DNA of 64,000 nt from Coriobacteriaceae bacterium AF08-21 (GCA_027687465.1 JAQCQR010000003.1:1-64000); one strand, 5' to 3'; positions 31,593 through 42,236 are shown, counted from the stretch's first letter. A program made the numbers and translations. The notes: a model not told the origin generated them from the letters alone.

Positions 31593-34369
31593 CAGAATCC
31601 TCCAAACTCACGATCTTCACGTGCCATCTCGGCGTCGACAGATTCCAGCGCGGCAAGCCCCTCCTCGTCCAAAAGGACCTCGCGCGGCTTGGAACCGTCG
31701 GGCGGGCCGACGACACCCTTTTCTTCCAGCATGTCCATAATACGCCCGGCACGCGCATAGCCAACCTTCAGACGACGTTGCAGGCCAGATGTGGAGCCAA
31801 GCTGCGATTCCACCACAATATGGGCGGCTTCCCAAATGAGTGGATCATCGTCTTGCGGCTCGGCTACTCCGGTGCGGACAATGCCTCCGCCACCCGCCAT
31901 GGACATGGAAGCGGGCGCCACGGCAGACAGGATCTCCTCGTGGTAGTCTGGCTCACTCTGCGACTTGACGAACTCGACAATCTCGTTGATCTCATCATCC
32001 GAGACAAAGCAGCCCTGGATACGGCGGGGCTTGCCCCAGTCGACCTTGGAGAACAACATGTCGCCCAAACCGGTGAGCTTCTCGGCGCCCATCTGGTCGA
32101 TGATGACGCGCGAGTCGATGCCCGTGGCGACGTTAAAGGCGATGCGGTTGGTGATGTTGGCCTTGATGAGGCCCGTCACCACGTTGGAGCTGGGGCGCTG
32201 CGTGGCAACGATAAGATGAATACCGGCGGCACGGCCCAGCTGTGCAATACGCACGATCGAGGCCTCGACATCCTTACCGGCGACCATCATCAGGTCAGAG
32301 AGCTCGTCAATGATAATGACAAGGTAGGGCATCTTTTGCGGCGGATTGTCGTAATGCTCAAACTCGCCGGCGGCCTGCTTTTCGTTGTAGGTCGAGATCT
32401 TACGCACGTTGAGACGCTCGAAGACCTTCAGGCGACGCTCCATCTCGGACACAGCCCATTGCAGAGCGCTCGCGGCCTGCTTGGGCTCGGTCACCACGGG
32501 CACATAGAGATGCGGCAGACCGTTATAGCCCGCAAGCTCGACACGCTTGGGGTCGACCATGATCAGGCGAACGTCCTCGGGAAGGGCGCGCATGAGCAAG
32601 GTCGTGATGATGGAATTGATCATCACCGACTTACCAGAACCGGTCGTACCGGCGATCAACAGGTGAGGCATCTTGGCGAGGTCGGCGACAACCGGCGTGC
32701 CCTCGGCGTCGCGGCCGATGGCGAGCTCGAGCGGACCGCCCTTCACATAGGGCAGCACGTCGCCCAGATTGACGTTCTGGCGCTTGCGGTTGGGAATCTC
32801 GATGCCCACGAGCGAGGTGCCGGGGATCGGGGCAAAGATACGCACCGACTGGGCAGCGAGCGAAAGCGCGATATCGTCCTCGAGGCTCGAGATTTTGCTC
32901 ACACGCTCGCCCTCACCGGGCTGCAGCTTAAAGGTCGTCACCGTGGGGCCGGCGATCCAGCCGACCACGCGGGCACTGCGGCCAAACTCAAGCAAGGTGG
33001 ATTGCAGTGACTCAGCGGTCTGCTCCAGCTCCTTGTCCGAAGACGCAGCGGAAGCCGACTGCGGGTTGGCATGCAGGATTTCGAGCGGCGGAAGCTTGAG
33101 GCCGTCCTCTTCTTCGCCCTCGTTATCTGCGGCGCCGTCGTCCACTCCCCCATCACGAGGCGCAGCCGATTCGATAGCACTCGTGGCAGGCGCATCGGCA
33201 ACCTTGGGATGCTTCAGGAAGTCGGGAATCTGAGGTGCGGCCGAGACGGGATTCACGGCAAACGGCGGCTCGGACTCGTCAATCTTATCGGGGTCGTCTT
33301 CCATCGAAAGCTGGCCGGTTACCTGGCCGCGCTTTGCATGGCGACGCGGCAGCAAAGTTGTCTTTGCGGTCTCAATCGGAGCCTCGTCGTCCTCGTCATC
33401 GCCCTCGGTAAGCTCAATCTCGCTATCGGACCAAGATGGGTCGGGCTCACTCGTATTGAGCTTAGGCGCAGCCTTGCCCTTCTTGACATGGCGACGCGGC
33501 AGCAGCGTGGTCTTGGCCCGCTCGGCTTCAACCGACTCGGATACGTCGACAAACGGATCCTCGTCCTCGTCGTCATCCAAAACCGGGTCGACATCGCCAC
33601 CCATGACCGTGGTCACCGCGGCGTCAGTCCCCTTCTGGCGCAGAATGCTAAGGTGCGGACGGGCGACGCCGGGAACCGACAGGGCCTCTTCATCGCCCCA
33701 CGGGCTCGCATTGACATCGGCACGTCGACGCTCGGCAAAATCGGCAGCGCGATCGCGTGCGGAGCGCAAAACGCCACCCACCGAAAAGCCGATAATGACC
33801 AAACCAACGACGACAAGCCCCAGCAAGACAACCATGGCGATAGGTTTACCCAGGGCGTTTTGCAAGGCACTTGCGATAAAGGCGCCAATGTAGCCGCCCG
33901 ACACGGAAAGGTTCTGCGGCGTAAACATAAGGTCGCACGAATCGCTCGTGCCCGGCACCATCAGCGAAAGAATGGAGACGACGGCGATAAAGACCAAGGC
34001 GCCGCCCGCAACAGAGCGCACGTTGAGCGGCGAGTCCTCACCCAAAAAGAGCGTGGCGGCAAACAGCAAGATGACGATCGGCAGCACGTAGGCGCCCAGA
34101 CCAAAGCCCAGGTGGTAGAAACCGGCAACCGCAGCCGTCACGGGCGCTGTTGCCGGAGAGATCACGGCAATGAAGGACGCGATCGCCAAAACGGCGATGA
34201 CCACACCGGCGATATCGCGATTGGCCGAAGGCTCGACCAAGGGCTCAAACTCATCAAACTCGGACTCGTGGCCCTTATTGGCACGCAGATGGGAACCGGC
34301 ACCCTTAGCAGATGCCGGTTGGTTGTTGGCCTTATTGACTTTGGCGTTTTGTGCAGATCCGCGCGCCAA
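31592..34369 (-). CDS. ftsK: DNA translocase FtsK/SpoIIIE
   Basis: 925 residues. Four N-terminal membrane helices (about 50-205), a charged linker (about 215-450), motor with Walker A IAGTTGSGKSVMINS and Walker B YLVIIIDELSDLMMV, and a C-terminal gamma winged helix (LQRRLKVGYARAGRIMDMLEEKGVVGPPDG) that reads oriented KOPS-type sequences. It pumps chromosome ends through the septum. Start is TTG at 34369 with GGAGGT five bases upstream, overlapping the space just after rnj. The linker holds a duplicated motif, KTTLLPRRH.K.G, twice about 45 residues apart. Confidence 0.95.
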   Translation of the reverse strand: MARGSAQNAKVNKANNQPASAKGAGSHLRANKGHESEFDEFEPLVEPSANRDIAGVVIAVLAIASFIAVISPATAPVTAAVAGFYHLGFGLGAYVLPIVILLFAATLFLGEDSPLNVRSVAGGALVFIAVVSILSLMVPGTSDSCDLMFTPQNLSVSGGYIGAFIASALQNALGKPIAMVVLLGLVVVGLVIIGFSVGGVLRSARDRAADFAERRRADVNASPWGDEEALSVPGVARPHLSILRQKGTDAAVTTVMGGDVDPVLDDDEDEDPFVDVSESVEAERAKTTLLPRRHVKKGKAAPKLNTSEPDPSWSDSEIELTEGDDEDDEAPIETAKTTLLPRRHAKRGQVTGQLSMEDDPDKIDESEPPFAVNPVSAAPQIPDFLKHPKVADAPATSAIESAAPRDGGVDDGAADNEGEEEDGLKLPPLEILHANPQSASAASSDKELEQTAESLQSTLLEFGRSARVVGWIAGPTVTTFKLQPGEGERVSKISSLEDDIALSLAAQSVRIFAPIPGTSLVGIEIPNRKRQNVNLGDVLPYVKGGPLELAIGRDAEGTPVVADLAKMPHLLIAGTTGSGKSVMINSIITTLLMRALPEDVRLIMVDPKRVELAGYNGLPHLYVPVVTEPKQAASALQWAVSEMERRLKVFERLNVRKISTYNEKQAAGEFEHYDNPPQKMPYLVIIIDELSDLMMVAGKDVEASIVRIAQLGRAAGIHLIVATQRPSSNVVTGLIKANITNRIAFNVATGIDSRVIIDQMGAEKLTGLGDMLFSKVDWGKPRRIQGCFVSDDEINEIVEFVKSQSEPDYHEEILSAVAPASMSMAGGGGIVRTGVAEPQDDDPLIWEAAHIVVESQLGSTSGLQRRLKVGYARAGRIMDMLEEKGVVGPPDGSKPREVLLDEEGLAALESVDAEMAREDREFGGF

Positions 34370-34370
34370 A

Positions 34371-36041
34371 CTAAACCTCCATGACGACCGGGATGATCAT
34401 CGGACGGGTGCGCGTACGGCTCCAGATAAAGTTAGAGAGCGAATCGCGCACGGCCTTGCGAATGGCATCGGAACCGCTGCTGGTAAAGCTAAACTTACCC
34501 TTCTCGATCGTCTTCATAATGGACGCGGAGGCATCCTCGGAGAACTGGTCGTCGATGGCAAACGAGACGCCGCGACCCGAGAACTCGATAGCCTCGATCT
34601 TCTTGTGCTTGAGCGAGACGATAGCAACGGCCGTGACCATACCGTCATTGGCGAGCTTCTGGCGATCGCGCAGGACGATGGGGTCGGTATCGCCGATACG
34701 CAGGCCGTCGACGTAGACGACGCCGGACTCGACGGGCGTACCACGCTTGACGATACCGCCGCGCATCTCGAGCGTGTCACCGTTATCGAGGATAAAGATA
34801 TGATCGTCCTTGAGACCCATCTTGCGGGCCAGCTGAGCATGGGCGCGCAGATGCACGGCCTCACCGTGAACCGGCATAAAGTACGTGGGCTTGGCCATGG
34901 CCATCAGGAGCTTGAGCTCCTCCTGGCTACCGTGACCCGAGACGTGGACGAGAGCGCGGTTCTTATCCCACACATCGCAGCCGAGCTTGGCCAGGCTGTT
35001 GACGACCTGCTGGACGGCTTTCTCATTGCCGGGAACAGGAGTTGCCGAGAGGATAACGGTATCGCCCTCGTGGATGGAGAGCGTCTTGTGCTCGCCATTG
35101 GCCATGCGGGACAGGGCCGACAGCGGCTCTCCCTGCGAGCCAGTGCACATGACGACGATCTTGTCGTCGGGCAGGTTATCAATGTCGAAGGCATCGATGA
35201 TATCGGCATCATCGATGTTGAGATAACCGAGCTCGCGCGCCACGCGGGTGTTCGTGAGCATGGAGCGACCGGTCACAACGACCTTACGGCCGCACTTGCG
35301 GGCGGCATCGCAGATCTGCTGCAGACGATGGATGTGGCTCGAGAACGACGCGACGAACACGCGACCCGGCGCGTTCTTGATGGCGTGCAGCAGGTTGGGA
35401 CCAACCTCGGCCTCGGACTTGGTAAAGCCGGGAACCGTGGCATTGGTGGAGTCGGAAAGCAGCAGGTCGATGCCCTGCTTTGCAAAGCGGCTGATAGCGG
35501 CATAATCGGGCGTGACGCCGTCGATGGGCGTCTGGTCGAGCTTAAAGTCGCCGGTGTGCATAACGGTGCCCTGATTGGTGCGGATGAACACGCCCAGAGC
35601 GCCGGGGATGGAGTGCGTCATCGAGAAGAAGTCGAGCGAGATGCCGCCGAGGTTGACATGACTGCCGCCCTTGACCTCGCGGAACTTGGGTGCGCGGATG
35701 CGGAACTCAGAAAGCTTGCCCTCGATAAAGCCAAGCGTCAGCTTGCTCGAGAAGATGGGCACCTTATTGTTGAGGTCCTGCAGCAGATACGGAAGCGAAC
35801 CGGTGTGGTCCTCGTGGCCGTGAGTGACGACGATACCACGGAGCTTCTCCTCGTTCTCCAGAACATAGGTGTAGTCGGGAAGCACCAGGTCGATACCAGG
35901 CTGGGAGTCATCCGGGAACATGAGGCCGGCGTCGACGAGCACCATGTCGTCGCCGCACTCGAAGACCGTCATATTCTTGCCGATGCCGTCAAGGCCGCCA
36001 AGCGGGATGATCTTCAAGGGAGATGATTTTTTAGCTGCCAT
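34371..36041 (-). CDS. rnj: Ribonuclease J
   Basis: 556 residues, metallo-beta-lactamase/beta-CASP RNase. Motif HGHEDHTGSLP (His74, His76, Asp78, His79), DSTNATVPGF, GRSMLTN, TGSQGEPLSALSRMA, and a C-terminal domain ending in FIWSRTRTRPMIIPVVMEV. It has 5'-3' exo- and endonuclease activity in mRNA decay and rRNA maturation. Start ATG 36041 after AAAGGAAAC. ftsK starts just beyond the stop. Pnp lies upstream and RNase Y downstream. Confidence 0.96.
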   Translation of the reverse strand: MAAKKSSPLKIIPLGGLDGIGKNMTVFECGDDMVLVDAGLMFPDDSQPGIDLVLPDYTYVLENEEKLRGIVVTHGHEDHTGSLPYLLQDLNNKVPIFSSKLTLGFIEGKLSEFRIRAPKFREVKGGSHVNLGGISLDFFSMTHSIPGALGVFIRTNQGTVMHTGDFKLDQTPIDGVTPDYAAISRFAKQGIDLLLSDSTNATVPGFTKSEAEVGPNLLHAIKNAPGRVFVASFSSHIHRLQQICDAARKCGRKVVVTGRSMLTNTRVARELGYLNIDDADIIDAFDIDNLPDDKIVVMCTGSQGEPLSALSRMANGEHKTLSIHEGDTVILSATPVPGNEKAVQQVVNSLAKLGCDVWDKNRALVHVSGHGSQEELKLLMAMAKPTYFMPVHGEAVHLRAHAQLARKMGLKDDHIFILDNGDTLEMRGGIVKRGTPVESGVVYVDGLRIGDTDPIVLRDRQKLANDGMVTAVAIVSLKHKKIEAIEFSGRGVSFAIDDQFSEDASASIMKTIEKGKFSFTSSGSDAIRKAVRDSLSNFIWSRTRTRPMIIPVVMEV

Positions 36042-36130
36042 AGGTTAGTGTGGTTTCCTTTCTTCGAAACGGGTCTGGAACAACCGACGGGGCGCTTCTG
36101 GCAAACCGACCGCCGGGAACGTACAAACAT

Positions 36131-36148
36131 GCATCGCAGAGTCGATGC
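36131..36148. other. Small hairpin upstream of rnj
   Basis: GCATCG-CAGAGT-CGATGC, a 6-bp stem with a 6-base loop, about 90 bases before the rnj start. It may belong to the leader of rnj mRNA, which often is autoregulated by decay, but nothing more supports this. Confidence 0.3.
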
Positions 36149-36229
36149 AATAACCACAGTATGATACCCATTTGCACAACAACAGACCACCCATGCATGA
36201 AAGCCCCATCCAAACCGGTCTATCCCGCC

Positions 36230-36362
36230 GGTTTCCCGTGGGGCGGGCACTGATGAAGTTTCCTGCTCTACAGTCCTGCTCACGACGGAGGCCACATTAA
36301 GTGGCCTCCTGTTCGTGCGGAACTCGCGATAAACTTCATCAGTGCCCGCCCCACGGGAAACC
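36230..36362 (+). repeat. Structured repeat family, copy B1
   Basis: Arms 36230-36261 and 36331-36362 form a perfect 32-bp inverted repeat starting GGTTTCCCGTGGGGCGGGCA and ending ATGAAGTTT next to the core. The 69-base interior has CCTGCTCTACAGTCCTGC on the left, an apical hairpin GGAGGCCAC-ATTAA-GTGGCCTCC (36287-36309), and GTGCGGAACTCGCGAT on the right. Copy B2, inverted and 127 bases away, has the same interior at 59 of 69 positions, with three apical base pairs changed in a compensatory way. It lies in the spacer between pnp and rnj. Confidence 0.85.
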
Positions 36363-36489
36363 TGCCAAAAAGGGACAGGTTTATTATGGTCGGTTTTATC
36401 TGGGAAGATGCTGCTGCGGCTATCTACAGATCTGAAATCTGACTACTGAATAGACTGTCTAGCTAAATAGCGAGCGGCACTAACCAGCC
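36363..36489. other. Spacer between repeat copies B1 and B2
   Basis: 127 bases, A+T-rich, with no gene. It has a short CCTG/CAGG stem at 36361-36379 and an ATCTACAGATCTGAAATCTGA stretch of short direct and inverted repeats around 36421-36441. No clear promoter. Confidence 0.4.
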
Positions 36490-36632
36490 CTTTTGCTTGC
36501 GACCGGGAGGGGCGCATATGAAGTTTATCGCGAGTTCCGCACGCAAAGGAAAGCACTTAATGTGCTTTCCGTCTTGCGCAGGACTGTAGAGCAGGAAACT
36601 TCATATGCGGCCCTCCCGGGCGCAAACAAAAG
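36490..36632 (-). repeat. Structured repeat family, copy B2 (inverted)
   Basis: Arms 36490-36526 and 36596-36632 pair at 34 of 37 positions. The innermost arm bases ATGAAGTTT are shared with B1; the rest is unrelated in sequence. The 69-base interior, read on the minus strand, matches B1 except for ten changes, six of which are three compensated pairs in the apical stem (GGAAAGCAC-ATTAA-GTGCTTTCC). The outermost right-arm bases coincide with the T-tract of the pnp terminator, and the left arm carries the inverted equivalent (CTTTTG). Confidence 0.85.
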
Positions 36633-36656
36633 GGCGACCCCTTAGGAGTCGCCCTT
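36627..36656 (-). terminator. pnp terminator
   Basis: On the minus strand AAGGGCGAC pairs with GTCGCCCTT (36648-36656 and 36630-36638), followed by TTTTGTTTG. It lies 24 bases after the pnp stop and its tail overlaps the outer arm of repeat copy B2. Confidence 0.88.
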
Positions 36657-36680
36657 GCATGAGCTGCTTATGTACGGCTG

Positions 36681-38927
<2,247 letters not shown>

Positions 38928-38940
38928 TGTTCTCCTTTAC

Positions 38941-38963
38941 CCCACAGGCCCCTTGCCTGTGGG
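38941..38963 (-). promoter_or_regulatory. Hairpin in the pnp leader
   Basis: CCCACAGG (38941-38948) and CCTGTGGG (38956-38963) form an 8-bp stem with a 7-base loop, ending about 4 bases before the pnp Shine-Dalgarno on the minus strand. In other bacteria a leader hairpin mediates PNPase autocontrol, so a similar role is plausible. No T-run, so not a terminator. Confidence 0.45.
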
Positions 38964-39030
38964 CTTCTCATGTGACGCGGGCCCCCTGCCCCCGCCACGC
39001 TTCAGAGCGTGATTGTTCGCGCCCTTACAC

Positions 39031-39062
39031 AAAAAGAGCGCCCCGCTGCGCAGGACGCTCTT
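39031..39062 (-). terminator. rpsO terminator
   Basis: On the minus strand AAGAGCG pairs with CGCTCTT around a G+C-rich 15-base loop, followed by TTTTTGTG. It starts 15 bases after the rpsO stop; transcription into pnp needs readthrough or a separate promoter. Confidence 0.82.
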
Positions 39063-39077
39063 AGCATGTACAAATCC

Positions 39078-39356
39078 TTACTGGATGTTGTCGCGGATGC
39101 CCAGAGCCTTGATGAGCTCACGGTACTCGACGATGTCGTTCTTCTTGATGTAGGAGAGAAGACGACGACGACGGCCGACGAGCATGAGCAGGCCACGACG
39201 GGTGTGGAAGTCCTTCTGGTGGGACTTCATGTGCTCGGTCAGCTCCTTGATGCGCTCGGACAGGATGGCGACCTGAACCTTGGGGTTGCCGGTGTCGACC
39301 GGGGTGTTACCGAACTGGGCAGTCAGCTCAGCCTTGCGCTCTTTGGAAACAGTCAT
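39078..39356 (-). CDS. rpsO: Ribosomal protein S15
   Basis: 92 residues. Typical S15: GNTPVDTGNPKVQVAILSERIKELTEHMKSHQKDFHTRRGLLMLVGRRRRLLSYIKKND, three long helices that bind 16S rRNA. ATG 39356 follows GAAAGGTG. It precedes pnp as in most bacteria, with a terminator in between. Confidence 0.98.
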   Translation of the reverse strand: MTVSKERKAELTAQFGNTPVDTGNPKVQVAILSERIKELTEHMKSHQKDFHTRRGLLMLVGRRRRLLSYIKKNDIVEYRELIKALGIRDNIQ

Positions 39357-39494
39357 TGTTTCACCTTTCGTTTCTTGTCGCCCGCGGGCGACACTATTCG
39401 CCTCGGACTGGGAAGCCGTCGGTGGAGCGAGCATCCAAGGTCGAGGTACCAACAGGTCGGTATGTTACCACAAGCAGACCGCCCATGCGCATCA

Positions 39495-40244
39495 TCACCG
39501 ACCCAACATGAATTCCATCGCACGGAGGCGCTGGTCGGTGTGCGTCGTAGCCCACACATGCGAAAGCCCGAGCAAGAACGCCGCCGTATGCGGGTCAATT
39601 CGCTCGGCCATGAGTGCATCGAACGTCATGGACATGAGGGCGCGAAGCCATGCAACCTCGCCGGTTGAGACCAACTCAGCGCCCGGAACGCTCGACGCAC
39701 AAGAGCCGCACATGAGGCCGCCCGCCTGGGCCGAAAAATACGACAGCATGGGGTCTCCGCACAGCACGCAGGCCGAGAAATCGGGTCGGTAACCAACGTG
39801 CGACAGCAATTTAAAGACAAAGGCCGCCACGAGCAAATCCATATGTGCCGAGTCGAGCCCGCTGCCGACAAGCGCGAGCGCACGCTGCGTGATGGCAAAG
39901 GTAAATGGATCCTCGGCATCCTCGAACGAGCACACGCGCGCAACCTCGGCAATCGCGCTGGCGGCACAGGTCGTCTCGTAATCGGGCGCGGCGCCGAGCG
40001 GCGCCTCCATAAGCTCCGCCTGAGAAACCACGTCGAGCGACCGCCCATGCGCGAGCAGCATATCGACGGTACAGAAGAGCTCGCAGCGGGCCGCAAGGCG
40101 ACCGCCAGGCTTACGCGCGCCCTTAGCCACGGCACGCACCTGCCGTCCCCGTTCGTCGAGCATCGTCAAGATCAGGTCGGTTTCCTTGAGCTTCGTCTTG
40201 TCGAGGACGAGCACCTTTGTGCGATATGTGCGAGAGCCTGCCAT
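39495..40244 (-). CDS. recO: DNA repair protein RecO
   Basis: 249 residues. N-terminal OB fold (KVLVLDKTKLKETDLILTMLDERGRQVRAVAKGARKPGGRL), helical bundle, and a zinc site CVLCGDP...GGLMCGSC. It loads RecA with RecF/RecR at gaps. It follows era by 12 bases, the conserved era-recO order. Confidence 0.93.
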   Translation of the reverse strand: MAGSRTYRTKVLVLDKTKLKETDLILTMLDERGRQVRAVAKGARKPGGRLAARCELFCTVDMLLAHGRSLDVVSQAELMEAPLGAAPDYETTCAASAIAEVARVCSFEDAEDPFTFAITQRALALVGSGLDSAHMDLLVAAFVFKLLSHVGYRPDFSACVLCGDPMLSYFSAQAGGLMCGSCASSVPGAELVSTGEVAWLRALMSMTFDALMAERIDPHTAAFLLGLSHVWATTHTDQRLRAMEFMLGR

Positions 40245-40256
40245 GAACGCCGAGGC

Positions 40257-41327
40257 TTAATCTTCGGCATTGTAGCCAAAGCGGCGGATCTGCGCCTCGT
40301 CATCGCGCCAGCCGGCCTTGACCTTCACGTCGAGCTCCAAAAAGACCTGAGTGCCAAAGATACGCTCAAGATCGCGACGGGCGTCGATGCCGATATGTTT
40401 GATCATCTCGCCGCCCTTGCCGATGATGATGCCCTTTTGGCCCTCACGCTCGACGTAAATGGTGGCGTGCACGCGCAGCACCTTCTTAGTCTGCTCGAGC
40501 GCGTCACAGATGACGCCCACGGAGTGAGGAATCTCGTCGCGGGTGCGACGCAGGACCTTCTCGCGCACAAACTCGGCCACGAGGGTCTCGTCGGACGCGT
40601 CGGTGCCCATGTCCTCGGGGAACCAGCGCGGGCCCTCGGGCAAAAAGCGAGCGACGGTCTCGATAAACGCATCGACGTTGAAGTTCTTGACTGACGACGT
40701 CACGATCTCGTCGTCGTATTCCATAAGCTCGTGAGCGGCCTTGAGCTGCTCCATGACCTGTGCGGGGTCGGCCTCATCAGCCTTGGTAAGCACCAGAACC
40801 TTCTTGGAACGAGCGCTCTTGACGCGCTCTGCGACCCAGACGTCTCCCCTGCCAATCGGCTTGGTGGCATCAATCAAAAACGCGACAACGTCTACGTCAT
40901 CGAGCTCAAACAGGGCACTCTTATTAAGCTCGGAACCCAGGCCGTCCTTGGGCTTGTGGATACCCGGCGTGTCAACAAAGACCAGCTGGTAACCGGGGCG
41001 GTTGACTACGGCACGCATACGGCGGCGGGTCGTCTGGGCCACCGGAGAGGTGATGGCGACCTTCTTGCCGTAACAAGCGTTGAGCAGCGTGGACTTGCCG
41101 GCGTTGGGGCGACCGACCAGGGCCACAAAGCCGCTGCGGAAACCGGGTTCCACGTCGCCAAAACCCGCGAGGCTCTCATCCTCGTCGCACAGGGCATCGA
41201 GTTCCTCGTCGCTCATACCCTCAAACGGGTCGAACTCCTCGACCTCGTCAAACGTATCGGCACCTTCAGCCTCATCTAGGACCTCGTCATCCAAAACCTC
41301 ATCGGTAGGCTGCATATTGTCGGACAT
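40257..41327 (-). CDS. era: GTPase Era with acidic N-terminal extension
   Basis: 356 residues. After an acidic extension of about 62 residues (many Asp/Glu, e.g. DEVLDDEVLDEAEG) the G domain runs VALVGRPNAGKSTLLN (G1), TPGIHKPKD (G3), LTKAD (G4), and a C-terminal KH domain (GIIIGKGGEMIKHIGIDARRDLERI). It assists 30S maturation by binding the 16S 3' end. Standard Era is about 300 residues, so the acidic tail is extra. It lies between dgkA and recO in the ybeY-dgkA-era-recO run. Confidence 0.95.
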   Translation of the reverse strand: MSDNMQPTDEVLDDEVLDEAEGADTFDEVEEFDPFEGMSDEELDALCDEDESLAGFGDVEPGFRSGFVALVGRPNAGKSTLLNACYGKKVAITSPVAQTTRRRMRAVVNRPGYQLVFVDTPGIHKPKDGLGSELNKSALFELDDVDVVAFLIDATKPIGRGDVWVAERVKSARSKKVLVLTKADEADPAQVMEQLKAAHELMEYDDEIVTSSVKNFNVDAFIETVARFLPEGPRWFPEDMGTDASDETLVAEFVREKVLRRTRDEIPHSVGVICDALEQTKKVLRVHATIYVEREGQKGIIIGKGGEMIKHIGIDARRDLERIFGTQVFLELDVKVKAGWRDDEAQIRRFGYNAED

Positions 41328-41339
41328 GGGAATCCCTTT

Positions 41340-41717
41340 CTAAATAAGGTCGAGCGCGTGGGCAAAGACAAGCAAGCCCACGATCGCGGCGGTAATGGAA
41401 AGAACGTACACAGAGGCAGCGGCGATATCCTTCGCGCGCTTGGCCAGCGGATGCAGCTCCTGGGTCGCCAGGTCGACAATCGCCTCCATGGCGGTATTGC
41501 ACAACTCGCCGTGAATCACCAGGCCGCAGCAGATGATGACCGTAGCCCACTCGGCAATATCGAGCCCCACGATGCAGCCGGCGATGACGGTGAACACGCC
41601 CGCCACGAGCATAACCTTGATATTGCGCTCGGTCTTGACGGCGGTAACGAAGCCCTCCATGGCGTATGAGAACGACTTTAAAAAGGACGGATGGTCCTTG
41701 TTCGATCCGGGAATCAT
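41340..41717 (-). CDS. dgkA: Diacylglycerol/undecaprenol kinase family
   Basis: 125 residues, three membrane helices. SFSYAMEGFVTAVKTERNIKVML and the active-site region CNTAMEAIVDLATQELHPLAKRAKDIAAASVYV match the DgkA/UdpK family. In Gram-positives it usually phosphorylates undecaprenol, recycling the wall lipid carrier. The choice between lipid substrates is not readable here. It lies between ybeY and era. Confidence 0.92.
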   Translation of the reverse strand: MIPGSNKDHPSFLKSFSYAMEGFVTAVKTERNIKVMLVAGVFTVIAGCIVGLDIAEWATVIICCGLVIHGELCNTAMEAIVDLATQELHPLAKRAKDIAAASVYVLSITAAIVGLLVFAHALDLI

Positions 41718-41726
41718 AGACGGCTC

Positions 41727-42236
41727 CTAGTCGTGGGCGTGGTTGGTGATAGGGCCGACGTGGACCAGCTTGGGGTCCTCGCCGCGCTCGAGCGCCAGAT
41801 CGCGCAGGATGGAATCCTCGCGGGCCTCCATAACCTCGGCCTCGTCGTCCTCGATATGGTCATACCCCAGCAGGTGCAGCATGCCATGCACGAGCATCAG
41901 GCGACATTCGTCGGCAGGACTATTGCCAAAGCCGGGGGCCTGGCGGGCAATAACCTGCGGCGCCAGGATAATATCGCCGAGCTCGAGCGTCTCGTCGGTG
42001 GGAATGTCCTCGTCAAAGGCCGAGTCGCATTCAAACGAGAGCACGTCGGTCGTGCGATCGATGCCACGCCACTCAAGGTTGAGCTCGTGCATCTCGTCCT
42101 CATCGACATACGAAAGGGAAATCTCGACCTCACGCTCAACACCCTCGGCGGCAAGCACAACTGAGCAGATGTGCTCCACCTCTTGCGCGTCGAGCAGCGT
42201 ATCGAGCTCGGCATCGTTGCTGATCAATACACTCAA
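41727..42236 (-). CDS. ybeY: Endoribonuclease YbeY
   Basis: 169 residues. Zinc motif HGMLHLLGYDH, preceded by RTTDVLSFECD and GDIILAPQV, diagnostic of YbeY, which matures 16S rRNA 3' end and aids ribosome quality control. It begins with TTG at 42236, overlapping the phoH stop by 4 bases (TTGA) with AAAGGAG upstream, which implies coupling to phoH. Confidence 0.95.
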   Translation of the reverse strand: MSVLISNDAELDTLLDAQEVEHICSVVLAAEGVEREVEISLSYVDEDEMHELNLEWRGIDRTTDVLSFECDSAFDEDIPTDETLELGDIILAPQVIARQAPGFGNSPADECRLMLVHGMLHLLGYDHIEDDEAEVMEAREDSILRDLALERGEDPKLVHVGPITNHAHD

